Assembly: GCF_900156745.1 (NCBI RefSeq)
Contig: NZ_LT707065.1
Location: forward strand, 5,592,086 to 5,656,085
Length of the DNA stretch: 64,000 nucleotides
DNA from: Achromobacter sp. MFA1 R4
GTDB lineage: Bacteria > Pseudomonadota > Gammaproteobacteria > Burkholderiales > Burkholderiaceae_B
Direction of reading: 5' to 3'
In this document: positions 42,436 through 50,584 of the stretch, one piece after another
Layout: every line of letters starts with the position of its first letter
Position numbering within the stretch: position 1 is the stretch's first letter
Made by a program: the position numbers and the translations under genes
The notes under the pieces: model-generated
Told to the model about the DNA's origin: nothing
What the model saw: the letters and a program-made list of their open reading frames with translations, nothing else
The model's database searches: none

Positions 42436-42496
42436 TGTTCGCACGGCTGAACAGCCCTGCGCAACGCTTAACAGCCGATGTTCACTTTTGTGAACA
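42436..42496. promoter_or_regulatory. Two TGTTC-N8-GAACA sites between tctBA and the two-component genes
   Basis: Site 1 is TGTTC-N8-GAACA at 42436-42453, extending to a 10-bp perfect palindrome (42431-42440 and 42449-42458). Site 2 is TGTTC-N8-GAACA at 42479-42496 and is perfect for 7 bp on each side. Their centres are 43 bp apart, about four helical turns. The 344-bp gap 42289-42632 holds no gene. The NtrC-type regulator at 44015 is the likely binder. Confidence 0.75.
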
Positions 42497-42632
42497 ACAC
42501 GGGCGAGATTCGCCCCTGAAAAGGCAGTTGGCACGGTTATTTCCCGCGCGCGTGGCGCTTTCCATTTCTTGCAAATCCCGCGCCCGGCGGGCCAAGGCAT
42601 AATCGCGTCTTTGTGGTTTTGAACGCGCCGCC

Positions 42633-44018
42633 ATGCTACGTCTGCCCCTCACCGTGCGTATTCCCCTTGCGGTGTCGCTGCTGTTCCTGGTGATTTCCGC
42701 CGCGCTCATTTCCTTGGCGCTGCATGGCGTGTCCCGGCAGTTCGACAGGCAGGTCCGCGATCTGGGACAGGTATACCTGGATGGATTGTCGGCCGCGATC
42801 CTGCCGGCGGTGCGCGCCCGGGACGAGGCGCAGATGATCGACGTGCTCAACCGGGCGCTGGACACGCATCTGGGCGTGATCGACCGCACGCTTGCCGTCG
42901 TCACCCCGGACCACCGCATGGTCGCGCACGTGGCACGCTATCCCGAGGTGGAACCGATTCCGCTGGCCTTGTTGACGGCCCCCTCCGGCACGCTCGTCAG
43001 CCTGCGATCCGCGGGGGTGTGGACCTGGCGCCCGCTGGATGACGAACGGCCAGCGCTGGGCCTGCTGGTGGCCAATCTCGATGTCAGCGACTTTCTGCGG
43101 CAGCGCGAGGCGCTGGCCTGGGAGCTGGGCCTGGTGGGATTGGCGATCAGCCTGATCGGGGCTGGACTGTGTTTTGGCATGGCGCGGCGCCTTCAGCGCC
43201 CGATCATTTCGCTGACCGACGCGCTGCGCGCCGGGCCGGACGATCGCATGCGCCCGATGCGGCTGACAACGTCCGACCCCGAAATCGCGGAATTGCTGTC
43301 GGCATACAACTGGATGGCCGAAAGCGTGCTGCAACGCGAGGCGCTCACCGAACGCAATGCGCGCATCGAGCGCGAGGCCCTGTTGGGGCGGATGTCGGCG
43401 GCGCTTGCCCACGAAGTCCGCAATCCGCTGGGCGGCCTGCGAACCGCCGTGCAGACGCTGCGGCAGTTCGGCGAGCGCGGCGACGTGCGCGCCGAATCGC
43501 TGGACTTCATCGAGCGCGGCGTTGAAGCCTTGCAGACCGTGGTGGACGCCAGCCTGCGCACCTTTCGCCCGGGCGCCGCCTTGTTGCGCGAAGCAGATAT
43601 CGCGGATATCCGCTTGATGGCGGGAGCCCAGGCCGATCGCGGCGGCGTGCGCGTCGAACTGCATTGCGAGGGCCTGGGCGACCGGCACCTGGCGCTTCCG
43701 GCCGGCGCCGTCCGGCAGATGCTGCTCAATCTGGTGCTCAACGCGATCCAGGCCTCGCCGCCGGGCGCGCTGGTGCGGGTCGTTGCGCGTGCGCGCGCCG
43801 ATGCGCTGATACTGCACGTGGCCGATGCGGGCAGCGGCTTGCCGGCGGCCGCGGAACGGGCATTGACCGGCGGGCAGACCGATGGCGACGGGATGGGATT
43901 GGGTATCGTGGCGGATCTGATCAAAGCCACGCAGGGGCGCCTGCGCGTCACGCGCATGGCAATCGGCACGTGCATCACCGTGCGCCTGCCCTTCGGTGTA
44001 CAGGAAGAAGCGCGTTGA
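42633..44018 (+). CDS. Sensor histidine kinase of the NtrC-type pair
   Basis: The product is 461 residues. A first membrane helix (about residues 8-30), a periplasmic or extracytoplasmic region (about 31-160), and a second helix (about 164-185) precede a HAMP segment. The HisKA motif SAALAHEVRNPLGGLRTAVQ carries His260. The ATPase domain shows LNLVLNAIQASPPGAL, DAGSGLPAAAERA and GMGLGIVADLI. It is NtrB/DctB-like. It ends in a 4-bp overlap with the regulator (TTGA) and is divergent from tctBA. Confidence 0.93.
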   Translation: MLRLPLTVRIPLAVSLLFLVISAALISLALHGVSRQFDRQVRDLGQVYLDGLSAAILPAVRARDEAQMIDVLNRALDTHLGVIDRTLAVVTPDHRMVAHVARYPEVEPIPLALLTAPSGTLVSLRSAGVWTWRPLDDERPALGLLVANLDVSDFLRQREALAWELGLVGLAISLIGAGLCFGMARRLQRPIISLTDALRAGPDDRMRPMRLTTSDPEIAELLSAYNWMAESVLQREALTERNARIEREALLGRMSAALAHEVRNPLGGLRTAVQTLRQFGERGDVRAESLDFIERGVEALQTVVDASLRTFRPGAALLREADIADIRLMAGAQADRGGVRVELHCEGLGDRHLALPAGAVRQMLLNLVLNAIQASPPGALVRVVARARADALILHVADAGSGLPAAAERALTGGQTDGDGMGLGIVADLIKATQGRLRVTRMAIGTCITVRLPFGVQEEAR

Positions 44019-45325
44019 ACGACATACAGGTATTGCTGATCGAAGACGACGAACTGCTGGGCGGCGCGTTGCTGCAGCGCTTGCGGCTTGAAGGCATTTC
44101 CACGCAGTGGGTGCAGAGCTGCGGGCAGGCCGTCGAACTGTTTCGCCGGACGCGCCTGCGGCCGGCATTCCTGCTGGCCGATATCCGGCTTCCGGATGGC
44201 TCGGGCGAAGATCTGTATCGACGCCTGATTCCGCACCTGGCCAGCACGACCGTGGTGTTCGCGACGGCCTATGGCGACATCGCCCAGGCCGTCCGCCTGG
44301 TCTCGGCGGGCGCGAACGACTACTTGACCAAGCCTTACGACACCGACGCGCTGGTGGCGCGTATCCGGTCCGTCATCGCCGCGCAGCCCGCCGGGCAGCA
44401 CGACGTGGTGCTTGAAAACCCCTACGCGCTCAACGACGAGACCCATGCGCTGGCGCAGGCGCTTGAACGGCTTGCCGCCAGCACCCTGCCGGTGCTGCTC
44501 GAAGGCGAGACCGGCTCGGGCAAAGACCGCGCCGCCCGTTATCTGCACGCGCGCTCGCCCTACCGTGACGGGCCGTTCGTCGCGGTCAATTGCGCGACGC
44601 TGGCGACGGACCTTGTGGAGAGCCTGCTGTTCGGCCACCTGAAAGGGGCATTCAGCGGCGCCAGCGCGGCGCGCGAGGGCTTGTTTTCGCAAGCAGCCGG
44701 CGGCACGCTGTATCTGGACGAAGTGGCGGAACTGACGCCCCGGGCGCAGGCCGCGCTATTGGGCGTGCTGGAAAACGGCCAGTACCGCCCGCTGGGCGAC
44801 AGCACCGCGCGCCAGACGCATTGCCGGGTATTGGCCAGCACGTGCACGGATTTGCAGGCCGCGATGGCGCAAGGCAGTTTTCGGGCGGACCTGTTCTACC
44901 GGCTGGCCGTGGCCAGACTCGCGACGCCGCCGCTGCGGCATCGCCCCGGTGCATTGCCCGTCCTGGCGCGGGCCATCCTGGCCGAGCAATCCGCCACGCA
45001 GGCGTCGCTGTCGTCCGACGCCCTCCAGGCCCTGCAGAAGTACGCCTGGCCCGGCAACGTGCGGGAGTTGAAGAATCGTATTGCGCGCGCCGTCGTCATG
45101 GCGGACGGCGCCCTGCTGCAAGGCAGCGACCTCTTCCCCGAACAGAAGCTCGTCGACAAGCCGGACCTGGCGGCCACCCGGCTCGACGCCGAACAGCGCG
45201 CCATCCAGCAAGCCATTTCCGAATCCGGCGGCCATATGGGCCAGGCGGCCAGGCTGCTTGGCATTTCGCGCACAACGTTGTGGAAGAAGCTGAAAACAGG
45301 CCGCAACGAGTCCGGAGCGGATTGA
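44015..45325 (+). CDS. NtrC-family response regulator with sigma-54 interaction domain
   Basis: The TTG at 44015 is the likely start, with an AGGAAG site 7-12 bases upstream. The product is 436 residues: a receiver with phosphorylation site Asp56 (LLADIRLPDG), an AAA+ domain with Walker A GETGSGKD, Walker B GGTLYLDEVAEL, and a Fis-type helix-turn-helix at the end (MGQAARLLGISRTTLWKKLK). The sigma-54 contact loop, normally GAFTGA, reads GAFSGA. It is predicted to activate tctBA from the TGTTC-N8-GAACA sites. Confidence 0.92.
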   Translation: MNDIQVLLIEDDELLGGALLQRLRLEGISTQWVQSCGQAVELFRRTRLRPAFLLADIRLPDGSGEDLYRRLIPHLASTTVVFATAYGDIAQAVRLVSAGANDYLTKPYDTDALVARIRSVIAAQPAGQHDVVLENPYALNDETHALAQALERLAASTLPVLLEGETGSGKDRAARYLHARSPYRDGPFVAVNCATLATDLVESLLFGHLKGAFSGASAAREGLFSQAAGGTLYLDEVAELTPRAQAALLGVLENGQYRPLGDSTARQTHCRVLASTCTDLQAAMAQGSFRADLFYRLAVARLATPPLRHRPGALPVLARAILAEQSATQASLSSDALQALQKYAWPGNVRELKNRIARAVVMADGALLQGSDLFPEQKLVDKPDLAATRLDAEQRAIQQAISESGGHMGQAARLLGISRTTLWKKLKTGRNESGAD

Positions 45326-45429
45326 CCGGCCGCAGGCTCGGGGGCCCGTCTCCACGCCGCCGCCACGGCACCGCGCCAGTCGACGCCGCCGGGGCGCCGC
45401 ACCGCCGACGCCGCTGCCAACTGCGCTAC

Positions 45430-46371
45430 CTATTCCGCCGCCGATTTCGCCGCCCGTTTCCCCGCCGATTCCTCCGCCGCCCTCCCCGCGCTTTCCGCCT
45501 GCGCGCACAGCCAATCCGCGACCGCCGTCACGGGCCCGGAGGGCGTCCGCTCTCCGGACATGGCCAGACGATACGTGTGCCCGTCGATCTCGGGCCCGAA
45601 CGGCCGCACCAGGTGGCCCGCCTTCAGTTCCTCATCGACCAGCGCCAGACTGACCAACGCAATCCCGTGTCCCGCCACGGCCGCCTGGATCGCATGCCCT
45701 TCGTCCGAAAAGCGTAGCTGGCCGCCCAGCGGCGGCGGTTGCCGTCCGGCGACGGCGAACCAACGTTCCCAGGTGGGATTCTCTGGCTGAGCACGCTTCC
45801 AGTCGAAGCGTATCAACGGCACGCGGCCCAGATCATCGGGCGAGACCACCCCCAGGCGCGGATTGGCCACGGGCGCAAAGCGGTCGGTGAACAGCGTCCG
45901 GGTCACCAGCCCGGGATACGGCCCCCGCCCGTAGCGGATGGCAATATCGACCGTGGCCGAACGCAGATCGGCAAGGTCGTCGCTGGCCTGCAACTGCAAG
46001 TCGATGTCAGGATGCCGCCGCCGGAAGTCCGCCATGCGCGGCACCAGCCACTTCACGGTGAAGGCATTGGTCGCGGAAATGCTGACCTGCGCGCGCGTGC
46101 GCCGCTGCGTCAGCCGCGCCAGCGTGGCCTCGAAGGTATCGAAGCCGTCGCGCAGCACCGGGTACAGCTGCGCCCCTGCCTCGGTGAGCGTCACCTTGCG
46201 TACCTGGCGATCGAACAGGACCAGGCCCGTGCCGGCCTCCAGGGCGCGGATCTGGTGGCTGACCGCGGTGGGCGTGACGGCCAGCTCCTCGGCCGCGGCC
46301 TTGAAGCTGCCCAGGCGGGCAGCCGCCTCGAACGCGCGCAGCGCGGAAAGCGGGAGGGATCGTCGTTGCAT
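45430..46371 (-). CDS. LysR family regulator (GcvA-like)
   Basis: The product is 313 residues. The winged helix is LPLSALRAFEAAARLGSFKAAAEELAVTPTAVSHQIRALEAGTGLVLFDRQVRKVTLTEAG, and the effector domain has the GcvA-type VARG-like stretch IDLQLQASDDLADLRSATVDIAIRYGRGPYPGL. The C-terminal ~25 residues are Ala/Glu-rich. It is divergent from the Rid gene at 46541, which with the flavoenzyme gene is its likely target. Its 3' end lies 105 bp from the convergent regulator gene. Confidence 0.93.
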   Translation of the reverse strand: MQRRSLPLSALRAFEAAARLGSFKAAAEELAVTPTAVSHQIRALEAGTGLVLFDRQVRKVTLTEAGAQLYPVLRDGFDTFEATLARLTQRRTRAQVSISATNAFTVKWLVPRMADFRRRHPDIDLQLQASDDLADLRSATVDIAIRYGRGPYPGLVTRTLFTDRFAPVANPRLGVVSPDDLGRVPLIRFDWKRAQPENPTWERWFAVAGRQPPPLGGQLRFSDEGHAIQAAVAGHGIALVSLALVDEELKAGHLVRPFGPEIDGHTYRLAMSGERTPSGPVTAVADWLCAQAESAGRAAEESAGKRAAKSAAE

Positions 46372-46382
46372 GGCGGGCGTCT

Positions 46383-46415
46383 CTTATAGATGAGTTTTTC
46401 TCGTCTTATAGCTGA
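46383..46415. promoter_or_regulatory. Direct repeat upstream of the divergent LysR and Rid genes
   Basis: CTTATAGATGA (46383-46393) and CTTATAGCTGA (46405-46415) match at 10 of 11 positions with a 22-bp period. A GATGAG/CTCGTC inverted repeat lies within them. Position immediately upstream of the LysR start suits a LysR-type site. Confidence 0.55.
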
Positions 46416-46540
46416 CAAACGAACCTTTGTCACGCGTCCCTGGCCCTCATACATTGACGACATCGGCCGACACTTTGCCCTCACTACGCCACCCCACTCC
46501 ACCCCGTCCCCGGCCGGACATAGATGAAGGAATTCGCACC

Positions 46541-46933
46541 ATGCTCAAACAGATCATCACCCAGCCCGACAACTATGCCCCCTTCCTGCTGTCGCAGGGC
46601 ATCCAGTTCGGCAACCTGCTCTTCATCTCCGGCCAGGCAGGCGCCGGCGACAACGGCAAGATCGTCGACGGCGGCTTTGCGGCCCAGGGCGAGCAGGCCT
46701 TCCTGAACCTGCAGCGCGCCTTGCAAGCGGGCGGCTCCAGCCTGAAGGACGTCATCAAAGTCACCATCTTCGTGACCGACATGGGGCACTTCGACGACGT
46801 GGTCGCGCTGCGGCGGCGCTTCTTTTCGGCGCCCTACCCGGCCGACACCATCGCGGAAATCAAGGCGCTGTACGATCCCGCCGCGATGATCGAGATCGAA
46901 GCGATTGCCGCCATCCCGCAGGAGGGCCGCTGA
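46541..46933 (+). CDS. RidA/YjgF family protein, atypical
   Basis: The product is 130 residues of the Rid fold: FLLSQGIQFGNLLFISGQAGAG, QAFLNLQRALQAGGSSLKDVIKVTIFVTDMGHF and IEIEAIAAI. In imine-deaminating RidA the motif PARS carries the substrate-binding Arg; here the corresponding positions read PADT, so that Arg is missing and classical enamine deaminase activity is unlikely. It lies directly before the flavin oxidoreductase gene (1 bp gap), so the two are probably a functional pair. Confidence 0.9.
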   Translation: MLKQIITQPDNYAPFLLSQGIQFGNLLFISGQAGAGDNGKIVDGGFAAQGEQAFLNLQRALQAGGSSLKDVIKVTIFVTDMGHFDDVVALRRRFFSAPYPADTIAEIKALYDPAAMIEIEAIAAIPQEGR

Positions 46934-46934
46934 C

Positions 46935-48098
46935 ATGGGCACGCCCGCCAATCGTCCGGAAAGCGCCGCGCCCGGGCCCCACGCCGGCCTGTTCGAGCCG
47001 CTGCAGGTGGGCGGACTGCGCCTGCCCAACCGCCTTGCCGTCGCGCCCATGACGCGGGTCAGCGCCACCGCGCACGGCCACGCCACCGCGCAGATGGCCG
47101 ACTACTATGCGGCCTTCGCCGCGGGCGGATTCGGCCTGGTGATCACCGAAGGCATCTACACGGACCAGGCCCATGCGCAGGGCTACCTTTACCAGCCCGG
47201 CCTGGCCGACGACGCCCAGCGCGAGGCATGGCGGCCCGTGGTCGAGCGCGTGCAGGCGCAAGGCGGGCGCATCGTCGCGCAGCTCATGCATGCGGGCGCG
47301 TTGTCGCAGGGCAATCCCTACCGCAGCACCAACAAGGCCCCATCGGCCGTGATGCCGGCCGGACAGCAGATGACGTTCTACCGAGGCGCGGGCCCCTATC
47401 CGATGCCCGAGCCGATGACCCGCGACGACATCGCCCGGGCGGTCGAAGGATTCGCGCAAGCCGCGCGCCGGGCGCAGGCGGCCGGATTCGACGGCGTCGA
47501 GATCCACGGCGCCAACGGGTATCTGCTGGACCAGTTCCTCACCGCGCACACCAATCTGCGCGATGACGACTATGGAGGCAGTCTGGACAACCGGCTGCGC
47601 CTGACCGTGGAGGTGATCCAGGCGGTCCGGCCATCGACCACCGGCCGCTTCGCCGTCGGCGTGCGCGTCTCGCAAGGCAAGGTCAACGACTTCACGCACA
47701 AGTGGCAAGGCGGCGCGAACGAGGCAGCACGAATCTTCGGCACGCTCGGCCGTCAGCCGATCGATTACCTGCATACGACCGAATTCGAGGCCTGGCGGCC
47801 CGCCTTCGGCGAAGACGGTCCCAGTCTCGCGGCGCTGGCGCGCGGGCACGTCGCGGTGCCGGTGTTGGCCAACGGTTCGCTGCATGATCCGGCGCAGGCC
47901 GCGGGCATGCTGGCCAGGCAGGAGGCGGACTTCGTATCGCTGGGCCGCGGCGCGCTCACGCATGCAGACTGGCCGGACAGGCTGCGCGCCGGTGCGCGGC
48001 TTGAGGCTTTCGACCGCGGGCTGCTTGCGCCGATCGCCGACCTGGCCAATGCGGCCCGCCGGCGGGCGGCGCATCAGGCGGGTTGCCGCGAGGCCTGA
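46935..48098 (+). CDS. Old-yellow-enzyme family NADH:flavin oxidoreductase
   Basis: The ATG at 46935 follows an AGGAGG site inside the end of the preceding gene and gives 387 residues. An (alpha/beta)8 flavoprotein barrel is evident: PNRLAVAPMTRVSATAHG at the FMN end, QLMHAGALSQG, FDGVEIHGANGYLLDQFL with the active-site His/Asn pair, RFAVGVRVSQGKVND and VPVLANGSLHDP/VSLGRGALTHADWP. It reduces activated alkenes or similar compounds. It overlaps the convergent amidase gene by 25 bp at the 3' end. Confidence 0.93.
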   Translation: MGTPANRPESAAPGPHAGLFEPLQVGGLRLPNRLAVAPMTRVSATAHGHATAQMADYYAAFAAGGFGLVITEGIYTDQAHAQGYLYQPGLADDAQREAWRPVVERVQAQGGRIVAQLMHAGALSQGNPYRSTNKAPSAVMPAGQQMTFYRGAGPYPMPEPMTRDDIARAVEGFAQAARRAQAAGFDGVEIHGANGYLLDQFLTAHTNLRDDDYGGSLDNRLRLTVEVIQAVRPSTTGRFAVGVRVSQGKVNDFTHKWQGGANEAARIFGTLGRQPIDYLHTTEFEAWRPAFGEDGPSLAALARGHVAVPVLANGSLHDPAQAAGMLARQEADFVSLGRGALTHADWPDRLRAGARLEAFDRGLLAPIADLANAARRRAAHQAGCREA

Positions 48099-49477
48099 AG
48101 CAGCCACGCCCCGATGGCGGTGATCGCGGCGTCGCCGTGCGGCATGCCCATCACTTGCAGTCCCAGCGGCAAGCCATCGACGGCCATCAAGGGGACGTTG
48201 ATCGCCGGTGCTCCCAGCAGCGACGACGCGCAGGCGAAGGAGACGTCGCCGGTGGGGTATTTGCTGTCGCGGATATCCGCCGCGACCGGCGCCGCGCCGC
48301 ACGCGTTCAGGCTCACCAGCGCGTCGCATTGCGTGGCCAGGGCCGCCAGGCGCTGGCGGGCGTGTTCGCGCAGCAACAGGCATTCGCGGTAATCCGCCAG
48401 GGTCATGCCGCGACCGCTCTCAAGCTGCCGCACCAGGCTGGGCCCGAGCGTGTCGGGATGGTTGTCGACAAGGTTGGCCAGCGACCAGCGTTGCTCCCAG
48501 GAGATGAGCCTGAGCGACAGGGGCGCGGCCTGCGCGATGGCGCGTTCCAGCGCCTCGACCAGCGGCGAGTCGCCGCGCCGGATGATCGACACGCCCTGGC
48601 GGGACAGGTCGTCGAGGCAGGCCTCGAACGCCTGGCGGGCGTTCGGCTCGGCGCGTTCCCAGCCCTCGGTTTCCAGCGCGACCAGGCGGGCGGGCTTGCG
48701 GGCGGCGGGCGGATGCAGCGGTCCATACAGCCCCGGATGGCCAGGATCGCCCCCGGCGCGCAGGGCAATTTCCGCGGCCGCCGTCCACATGTCCTCGACG
48801 CTATTGGCATGGATGCCGATATGGGCCTGGCTCAGTCCCAGCCGCTCGCCGCGGTTGAGGGCGCCGAACGTCGGCTTCAAGGCCCAATTGGCGTTGAAGC
48901 TGGCCGGTCGCAGGACGGAGCCCACGAGTTGCGAACCGATGGCCATGGGCACCATGTTGGCGCCCACGACGGCGGCCGAGCCGCTGGAGGATCCGCCCGG
49001 CGTGCGCAGGGGATCGAACGCATTGGTCGTCGGACCGGGATCCAAAAACCCCAGCGCCGTGGTGACGGTCTTGCCCAGGACGATCGCGCCGGCGTCGCGC
49101 AGGGCGCGCACCACGGCGCTGTCATTCTTGGGGAAGTTGCCGTCAAAGGCGGCGCAGCCCATCTGCGTGGGCATGTCGCGCGTTTCGATCAGGTCCTTGA
49201 TGCCGACCGGCATGCCGTCGATGGCCGACAGCGGGCGCCCGTCGCGATAGCGCTGGGCGCTGGCGTCGGCGGCCGCGCGCGCGCCGGCTTCATTCAGGAC
49301 GACCCAGCCCTTGAGCTCGCCCTCCCGCCTGCCGATCACGTCCAGGCAGCGTTCCAGGTAGTCCCGCGGCGTGTCGCGGCGTTCGGCAAAGCGGGCGCGC
49401 GCGTCATGGAAAGTCAGGGCGGCGCGGGTGCGTGGGTCGTAGGTCAAGGCGTGGCTCCGGTGGGCTTGTTCAGTCAT
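48074..49477 (-). CDS. Amidase (amidase-signature family), second copy
   Basis: The product is 467 residues. The triad is Lys94 (GMPVGIKDLIE), cis-Ser163 (GGSSSGSAAV) and nucleophile Ser187 (IGSQLVGSVLRPAS), with the usual 24-residue spacing. The nucleophile loop is atypical, LVGS in place of TGGS. No signal peptide is present. Its start codon overlaps the stop of the Bug gene (ATGA), indicating a receptor and amidase made together. The last 25 bp overlap the convergent flavoenzyme gene. Confidence 0.92.
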   Translation of the reverse strand: MTEQAHRSHALTYDPRTRAALTFHDARARFAERRDTPRDYLERCLDVIGRREGELKGWVVLNEAGARAAADASAQRYRDGRPLSAIDGMPVGIKDLIETRDMPTQMGCAAFDGNFPKNDSAVVRALRDAGAIVLGKTVTTALGFLDPGPTTNAFDPLRTPGGSSSGSAAVVGANMVPMAIGSQLVGSVLRPASFNANWALKPTFGALNRGERLGLSQAHIGIHANSVEDMWTAAAEIALRAGGDPGHPGLYGPLHPPAARKPARLVALETEGWERAEPNARQAFEACLDDLSRQGVSIIRRGDSPLVEALERAIAQAAPLSLRLISWEQRWSLANLVDNHPDTLGPSLVRQLESGRGMTLADYRECLLLREHARQRLAALATQCDALVSLNACGAAPVAADIRDSKYPTGDVSFACASSLLGAPAINVPLMAVDGLPLGLQVMGMPHGDAAITAIGAWLLQASRQPA

Positions 49478-50457
49478 TCACTGCTTTTGATGCCGAGGGT
49501 CCGAATCAAGCCGCTCCATCGGGCATATTCGGCGCGGAAGAACGTGTCGAAGTCCGAGGGCGAGCCGGTCTGCACCTGCAGATTGATCCCCTTCAAGCGT
49601 TCGCGGATCGCCGGCTCGGCCAGGACGTCGTTCAGGTCACGGTTGATTTTCAGCGCAAGATCGTCGGGCAGTCCGGCCGGCGCGAAGAGCCCATACCAGG
49701 CCTCCAGCCGCAGTTCAGGCAGGCCGGCCTCGGCGGCGGCGGGCACGGCGGGCAAGGCTTCCAGGCGCTGCGGCGAAGCCACGGCGTAGGCCTTGAGCTT
49801 GCCGCCCTTCACATGGTTGATGACATTGCCCGAGGCGAACTGCACCAGCAGGTCGACCTCGCCGCCGATGGCCGCCATCGAGGCCTCCAGCGCGCCGCGG
49901 TAAGGCACGTGCATCACATCCACGCCGGCCTCGCGCTTGAAAATCTCGGTGAACAGCTGCAGCGATGACCCCGCCCCATTCGAGGCGTAGGTGTATTGGC
50001 CGGGATTGGCGCGAAAACGCGCGATCAGTGCGGGCAGGCCGGGATCGTCGATGCCCGGTCGCGTCAGCACCAGCACGGGCAGGCTGCCGATCTTGCCGAT
50101 ACGCGCCAGGCCATTTTCGACATCCAGCCTGACATTGGGATTCAGGGCGGGCAGCGTGGCCAGCTCATTGAAGGTCAACATCAAGGTGTAGCCGTCGGGC
50201 TTGGCCCGGGCCACGTAGTCGGAACCGATGAGCGTGCCCGCACCCGGCTTGTTTTCCACCACGACGGCCTGCCCCCAGCGCTCCGCGAGCCGGGGGCCGA
50301 TCAGGCGGGCAAGGATGTCGGCGGTTCCGCCGGGCGTGGTCGGCACCACGATGCTGACGGGGCGCTGCGGATAGTCGGCCGCAAAAGCGGGTCCGGCCAG
50401 CGCCGCGGCGCCGCAGAAGGCGGCAATTCCAATCCGTCGAGCCAACGTTCTGAACAT
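49474..50457 (-). CDS. Tripartite tricarboxylate transporter substrate-binding protein (Bug family)
   Basis: The ATG at 50457 follows an AGGGGAAATCC site; a longer upstream frame lacks one. The product has 327 residues with a signal peptide ending at GPAFA. The Bug opening ADYPQRPVSIVVPTTPGGTADILARL is followed by YASNGAGSSLQLFTEIFK and MHVPYRGALEASMAAIGGEVDLL. It is translationally coupled to the amidase and divergent from a LysR gene. The usual PFPPGG motif reads PTTPGG. Confidence 0.94.
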   Translation of the reverse strand: MFRTLARRIGIAAFCGAAALAGPAFAADYPQRPVSIVVPTTPGGTADILARLIGPRLAERWGQAVVVENKPGAGTLIGSDYVARAKPDGYTLMLTFNELATLPALNPNVRLDVENGLARIGKIGSLPVLVLTRPGIDDPGLPALIARFRANPGQYTYASNGAGSSLQLFTEIFKREAGVDVMHVPYRGALEASMAAIGGEVDLLVQFASGNVINHVKGGKLKAYAVASPQRLEALPAVPAAAEAGLPELRLEAWYGLFAPAGLPDDLALKINRDLNDVLAEPAIRERLKGINLQVQTGSPSDFDTFFRAEYARWSGLIRTLGIKSSE

Positions 50458-50556
50458 GGATTTCCCCTTATGGCTGTTCTTGGCCGCGAAGTCGAGCGGC
50501 CGTGCCATCTTGGGCGCTTGCGCGGCGGGGTTCAAACGACTTTATCTATGGCACAC

Positions 50557-50571
50557 TTAACTTTTTGTTAA
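50557..50571. promoter_or_regulatory. LysR-type box TTAAC-N5-GTTAA
   Basis: TTAAC (50557-50561) and GTTAA (50567-50571) form a perfect inverted repeat with a 5-bp T spacer, giving the T-N11-A form of LysR sites. It lies between the divergent Bug/amidase unit and the LysR gene, 13 bp before that gene's ATG. Confidence 0.65.
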
Positions 50572-50584
50572 CTGAACCACCGAC

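Noticed and set aside
42528-42544. A sigma-54 promoter before the kinase gene (TTGGCACGGTTATTTCC)
   Set aside because: The -24 half matches TGGCACG, but the -12 element has TC where GC is expected, so I did not list it as a promoter.
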